A stretch of DNA of 64,000 nt from Agrostemma githago. Taxonomy: Eukaryota > Streptophyta > Magnoliopsida > Caryophyllales > Caryophyllaceae. The number at the start of each line of letters is the position of its first letter. Position 1 is the first letter of the stretch. Below the pieces are notes generated by a model. It worked only from the letters and a program-made list of their open reading frames with translations. It did no database searches and had not been told where the DNA came from. The position numbers and the translations under genes were made by a program. Below, in pieces: positions 59,644 through 64,000 of the stretch. The stretch covers positions 14,899,873 to 14,963,872 of the forward strand of contig OY288257.1 of the NCBI GenBank assembly GCA_958450325.1, in the 5' to 3' direction.

Positions 59644-61981
59644 CCGAACTTTGTGGGAGTTCGGGCCCGTTCGAACCCACTCTATGTCGTAGTGGGCCGT
59701 GTACAAAATACGGCCCATTTCCGATATCTGAGTTTATTGGGTTCGTCCCTTTGCATTTGATACCGATACCGACTTGATCGGATACCGTGTATTGAATGAC
59801 TCTCGTTGCCAATGGTTTCGGACATCCGGAAACCGAGGTTCTGAGTAAGGGGTGAGGTTACGTGTTGGGAAGTTCACAAAGAACACCCAACCCCGCCCGC
59901 ACATTAGCGGCCTCTACTAGGATATCGAATGACGTTTGAATACGCGTGTTAGTAATACAATGAATGATATGCAAACATTGTTTTCCTAAACATGCGAGGA
60001 ATTGAATGGGTTGCTAAGTCGGTTTAATGCATGAAAATTAACGTTGAAGTTGTATTTTAGCATGCGAGATTCGTTTTAGTATAATAAAACAAATAATGAA
60101 AAAAATGAATTTGCTTCAAAGGATGAACAAACGAGTTAGTATCAAATTGTGAATAAATATATAGCAAATATGATGAATATGCGAGATCGAGAAAATATTA
60201 GTCGAAATCTGAAAAAATCGCTAAAAGGACGCTGTTTTGTATAAAAAACGAAGTTCGAAAAATAATAAAAAAAGAAAAGACGAGCCGCGTTTCAGCCGGC
60301 CGCGCAGCTCGCCCGGGATGCATGCGACTCGCGTCCCGGTCGGTTTTCGAGACCGATTTTTAAAAATTCGCTGCTTTTATTATATCGCGTACAAATATCG
60401 CATAATTTGCACTCGATCTAATATTTTCGATATTCGTTATATCCGATATTCGATTATTTAATCGATATCAAATACTCGGAATAGTTTTTTTTTAGAAAAG
60501 ATGTAAATTTTAAGAAATCGTTTCGTAGAATAATGAAAAAAAAATGAACGAAAAAGGCTAAAAAGAGAGCACGGGTTTTCAGGCCCGTGCGCGAGTCGCC
60601 TGGGTGGGGCGCGAATCGCGTGCGGGTCTGTCCCGATTTTGCTCGTTGTTCGAAAATTGTTAATTTTGATAAATCGCGTACAAATACGAATTAATTTATA
60701 CTCGATTTATGTTTTCGATGTTCGTCGTATCCGATAGTCGATTATGAAATCGATATCGAATATTCGGAATGAATTTTTAGAAAAAAGTTTTGTAAAAAGA
60801 ATTTGAACGAAAAAAAAAGATGTTAATTCTCTCCGCGTTTGAAATCGTTGTATTTTGTAAAAAAAAAGATGTAACGATTTTTTAGCATCAACGAGATTTG
60901 ATTTAATTCTTTTAATACGATATTCAACTATAGAGTTGATATCGTATTTTTAGAATGTTTGATATACGAAAATAGTTTTTGGTAATATCGATATTAGAAA
61001 TAAAAAAAACGACGTATGACCCATAATAATAAAACGGACCGACGAAAAAGAGAAAAAAAAACGAGGAGGAGCCGAGAAAAAGAAGAGAGAAAAAGGAGAA
61101 GTCGGGTTTGGTTACACCCTCAACCTACATGTTTTAGTTTACTCGGATCGGAGCTCGTCGGAACGTGGCTTGGGCACAGGAGCGTCGAGTGGATGTCGGT
61201 GAGTTGTGGTGGCTCGGTTTGGAAGTGAAGGGTGTCGGGTCTAGGGGCCGGTCTCCTTCGGGTATAATATCGGTTTCTCGATGCTAAGTTTTAGGCTTAT
61301 GAGTGTATGTGTATGGATGTTGATCTCTATATTTGATATCTGATAATGAATGGTAAAAAGGAATGTTGTTATTTGTGTTGTGCAAGGGGCTATTTATAGG
61401 GAAGTTCCCGACCTTGACTAGGAGAGCTGCTTTGAGTCAAAACTACCGCTTAGGATAGGAAACGTAAGAAGCTGAGGAGAATGAGAATTCCGTTTACTTG
61501 GCAAGGGAATCTCGGCTGGTATGGACTGCTCGGCCGAGTGTCCTAGCTCGGTCGAGTGTTCGATTCGGTTTCGGATAGAATTCCTACTTGGGATCGAATT
61601 CTATCCTTAAACGGATTTGTTTAATATTTTGTGTAGCTGATTTTTTGTGGTGTTGGAGTCCAAACCGGATGTGTGAGATGTCACGGCTGGTCCGTGTGTC
61701 TCGAGAATATTCTCGGCCGGGTTTTGACTCGGTTGCTAAAAGACGGTTTTACCCCTGGTGTCGGAATCGACCCAAGTTAGTCTTATTTGACTCGAAACGA
61801 CCCACTGGGCCTGATTTTGAGGTTGGTTTTGTGAGATATGTACTCCGTAAAAGCCCAAGCCAAATGCCAATGATTTTGAGCCCGTTTCCGAATATGTTAA
61901 AGCATGTTTGCGTCCAATCATCATCGGGTGTTTGTCGGAAACTGCTATAGACACCTGGCAGTCAAAATGTGGGTGTCTACA
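59644..61981 (-). repeat. Ogre/Tat-type LTR, minus strand
   Basis: On the minus strand it starts TGTAGACACCCACATTTTGA and ends before TGGCGACTCC, about 2.3 kb. A TATA word CTATAAATAG (minus) lies near 61391-61400. Shared blocks with 40508-42334 include the start and TTTCGGACATCCGGAAACC. The open frames within it are accidental. Confidence 0.85.
60270..60800. repeat. Internal ~290-bp duplication in the Ogre/Tat LTR
   Basis: A block with CGCGTACAAATA, TTTTCGAT, TTCGT and ATCGATATC occurs near 60386-60480 and again near 60675-60770. Each copy is preceded by a GC-rich stretch containing CGCGCAGCTCGCC-like or GCGCGAATCGCG words. Confidence 0.75.
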
Positions 61982-62081
61982 GAGCCCCCACTCTGACTGA
62001 GGCTTGGACAGGGCGAAAGTCAGAGTAGCTACCAGGTCAATCAAAGATTAAAACCTGACAGCTTCCGGTCGGGTCGTTTAA
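61982..62081 (-). other. Ogre/Tat polypurine tract and short internal remnant
   Basis: On the minus strand CAGAGTGGGGGCTC directly precedes the LTR start. About 100 bp of internal sequence remains before a different LTR begins at 62082. Confidence 0.7.
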
Positions 62082-62626
62082 TGTAACACCCCCGTTTATC
62101 GAAGAGCCTTAACTAGGCCTTCTCGGATAACTGAGGGTGTTACCATCTCGGGTTAACCGAGGTCGTAGTCTCATCACAAAACAATACTGAAACACAACCG
62201 AGTTTAATAGATTATTCAAAGGATGCAAACCAAGTTCGAGAACTAAGTATGTTTACAAAAACCCAAAACGACTAGAAGAATAAAAGGTCTATTAAGTACT
62301 AATGACGGAAACATGCTAGGAGTATAACAACGATGGCTACGCACTCCCTTCCCGAACAGCAATTCCCTTCAGTTAAGCACACATCAATGATCCATATCTG
62401 CATCAATACTCTGCTCCCCAAAAGACCGATAATGTCAATTGGATCGTCGCAGGCCCCCAATAAAATAGGGTGACAATTTAGACAGAGGAAACGGTTAGAA
62501 CATGCTAACATTAAAATACAAGTAGGGAATATAAAACATCCAGCCCCAATCATCTCAATATTATCATCGGTACCAATCAAAGATATCATCTCCATATTCT
62601 CAGTACCTCATGGTACCAATAATTTC

Positions 62627-62713
62627 CGCTATACTACTCAGTGGACCTCCCGGTCAGGATTTCGCTATACTACTCAGTGGACCTCCCGGTCAGGATTTCG
62701 CTACACTACTCAG
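62627..62713. repeat. 36-bp tandem repeat, 2.4 units
   Basis: Units start CGCTATACTACTCAGTGGAC at 62627, 62663 and 62699 (last partial, one change). Confidence 0.95.
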
Positions 62714-63618
62714 TCTCATCCATATCAATATTATATCATAAATACATAGCTCGTACGACGTTATAATATTAACATGCTCCAAGGAAAACCTTACCTAATT
62801 AGCAGGTCACCACAGCTCGGTAGTATAATTCGCCACGGAGATTCTACGAAGTCCGATCCTAATAAAATATTATACATCTAAATTAATATCGATCAAAACG
62901 CATTGATTTATAACACGAACCCAAAACCATTATAATTAAATTAGACTACGTTGTTACCATTCTTATTCTTATTATTATCATTATTATAATAATCATAGCA
63001 CTATGACATGTTAACTAATTATATCCCCACGTATGAAGTTACCCTGATAACACTGCCAATCAATCATGAGCAATAATCTCCCTCATTATATTACTTATTA
63101 CTGCGGCACATTATTATACTCACCACAACCAGAATATATAATTATGAAAATTATTACTATCACGGATACATGACAATCCGCCCTACAAATTCTTGCATCC
63201 TCAACAATGGCGGCAACCACAGAACATGAAAAGCCGGCATAGATTAAAAAAAAAACCGACAACTGTAGGAGAACATCGGAAACAATATCGACACGCTGTG
63301 TACGACAACCAAAAGCGACACTAGCAAACCACCCTCGACAGTAAACAATGACCGACAGTGGCAGTAGATTGGTCCAACAACATCCCTGACCACCTAGTTA
63401 ACATACAATCACTATGACGCACCACAACGTCTAACCAAACGATACTGATCCCGACTCCGATAATTCGATACGAACGTAACTAATAATGTAATAAGACTTA
63501 AAAGATGGATTAGGCGTGTAGCATACCCAAGTGATGTGTATCGACACGGTCTAGCCTGTTGATGGTTTGATCTGACTCCTAGTGTCGTCCCCTTCCTCTA
63601 TCGTTATGAGCGGCAGAA

Positions 63619-63693
63619 TGTTTAGGTTATGAGGAGTGTAGGTTGTTTAGGTTATGAGGAGTGTAGGTTGTTTAGGTTATGAGGAGTGTAGGT
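63619..63693. repeat. 25-bp tandem repeat, 3 units
   Basis: Units start TGTTTAGGTTATGAGGAGTG at 63619, 63644 and 63669, identical by eye. Confidence 0.96.
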
Positions 63694-63853
63694 TACGTAT
63701 ATATAAGGGTGTAGGGTCAGGGTTCATGGCCGGGTTGATATCTCGTAACCAATTTAGCCCAGGTCCGATACATGCTCGGGTTGTTATAGATCGGGTTCGA
63801 CTTAGTACAAAATAATGACTCGGTTTGACTTATTGTAAAATGCGGGTATTACA

Positions 63854-64000
63854 ATCTACCCTCCTTATAAGGAACTTCGTCCCAGAAGTTCTCTCCCCGA
63901 GACAAAACTTATGACAAAGTAAATAAAATGATAACGATAGTTTACATATATACCATAAGTCGGGCTGTTACATCCTACCCTCCTTAAAAATAAGGTTACG
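63854..64000 (-). other. Two stacked polypurine tract/LTR junctions
   Basis: After the tract at 63854-63868, a second junction lies at 63972/63973: minus-strand AAGGAGGGTAGGA then TGTAACAGCCCGAC. A second LTR of a related chromovirus therefore starts at 63972 and is cut within ~80-110 bp. The window ends in its internal region. Confidence 0.6.

Larger units (their letters stand above)
62082..63853 (-). repeat. Chromovirus (Tekay/Del-like) LTR
   Basis: Edges TGTAACACCCC and GGGTATTACA are inverted. On the right, minus-strand purine-rich ATAAGGAGGGTAGAT precedes the TG, as a polypurine tract would for a minus-strand 3' LTR. It holds two short tandem repeats. The lineage is suggested by TGTAACACCCC and the GGGACGAAGTTCC word before the tract. 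No protein domain in the window confirms it. Confidence 0.65.

Noticed and set aside
61588..62044. Opposed 100-120-residue frames at the end of the Ogre/Tat LTR
   Set aside because: They overlap on opposite strands within an LTR and show no recognisable protein.
63619..63693. Regularly repeated 25-bp units considered as a CRISPR array
   Set aside because: The units are directly adjacent with no spacers, and the DNA is plant nuclear.

Overview
The window is nuclear DNA of a flowering plant, probably a eudicot with a large, repeat-rich genome. I see no intact host gene, rRNA or tRNA gene. Nearly everything is nested transposable elements: CACTA, hAT, Stowaway-like and Harbinger-like MITEs, Copia, Athila-type and Ogre/Tat-type Gypsy, a Tekay/Del-like chromovirus, and a set of elements set in (TA)n microsatellites. 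The species cannot be read from the sequence; Caryophyllales is only a guess from the style of the MITEs.

Left part (1-7180). A minus-strand CACTA element (1-4173, other end outside) carries a two-exon TNP2-type transposase with one frameshift. It sits inside a Copia retrotransposon whose reverse transcriptase/RNase H and 3' LTR follow (4174-6554). At 7085 begins a Stowaway-like MITE that is cut at 7180 and resumes at 38312.

Central part (7181-38306). A plus-strand Athila-like Gypsy (Gypsy-1) split that MITE, with a 5-bp target duplication AGGGA on both sides. It is itself full of later material: a 91-bp MITE, a hAT element with a perfect 8-bp duplication (8351-12240), a small hAT-like MITE (12616-13052), an element with a captured gene fragment (about 15.9-18.4 kb), several (TA)n-associated elements (18.5-22.5 kb), and a complete but decayed minus-strand Athila-like Gypsy (Gypsy-2, 24695-36527) with both LTRs, PBS, PPT, gag, protease, RT, RNase H, integrase and a downstream Athila ORF1-like reading frame.

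Right part (38.4-64 kb). An Ogre/Tat LTR plus leader (40508-about 42620), a Harbinger-like MITE, then a 16-kb chain (43.3-59.5 kb) of non-autonomous elements of at least five families joined head to tail by (TA)n tracts. Each family has its own clustered short motif, and two carry relic exons. A minus-strand Ogre/Tat LTR (59644-61981) and chromovirus-type LTRs (62082-64000) close the window.

The proteins recognised serve transposition only, and nearly all are broken by stops or frameshifts. The most interesting signals are the (TA)n-nested families, the 20-bp repeat that recurs at three functional places in Gypsy-2, and the completely readable nesting order.
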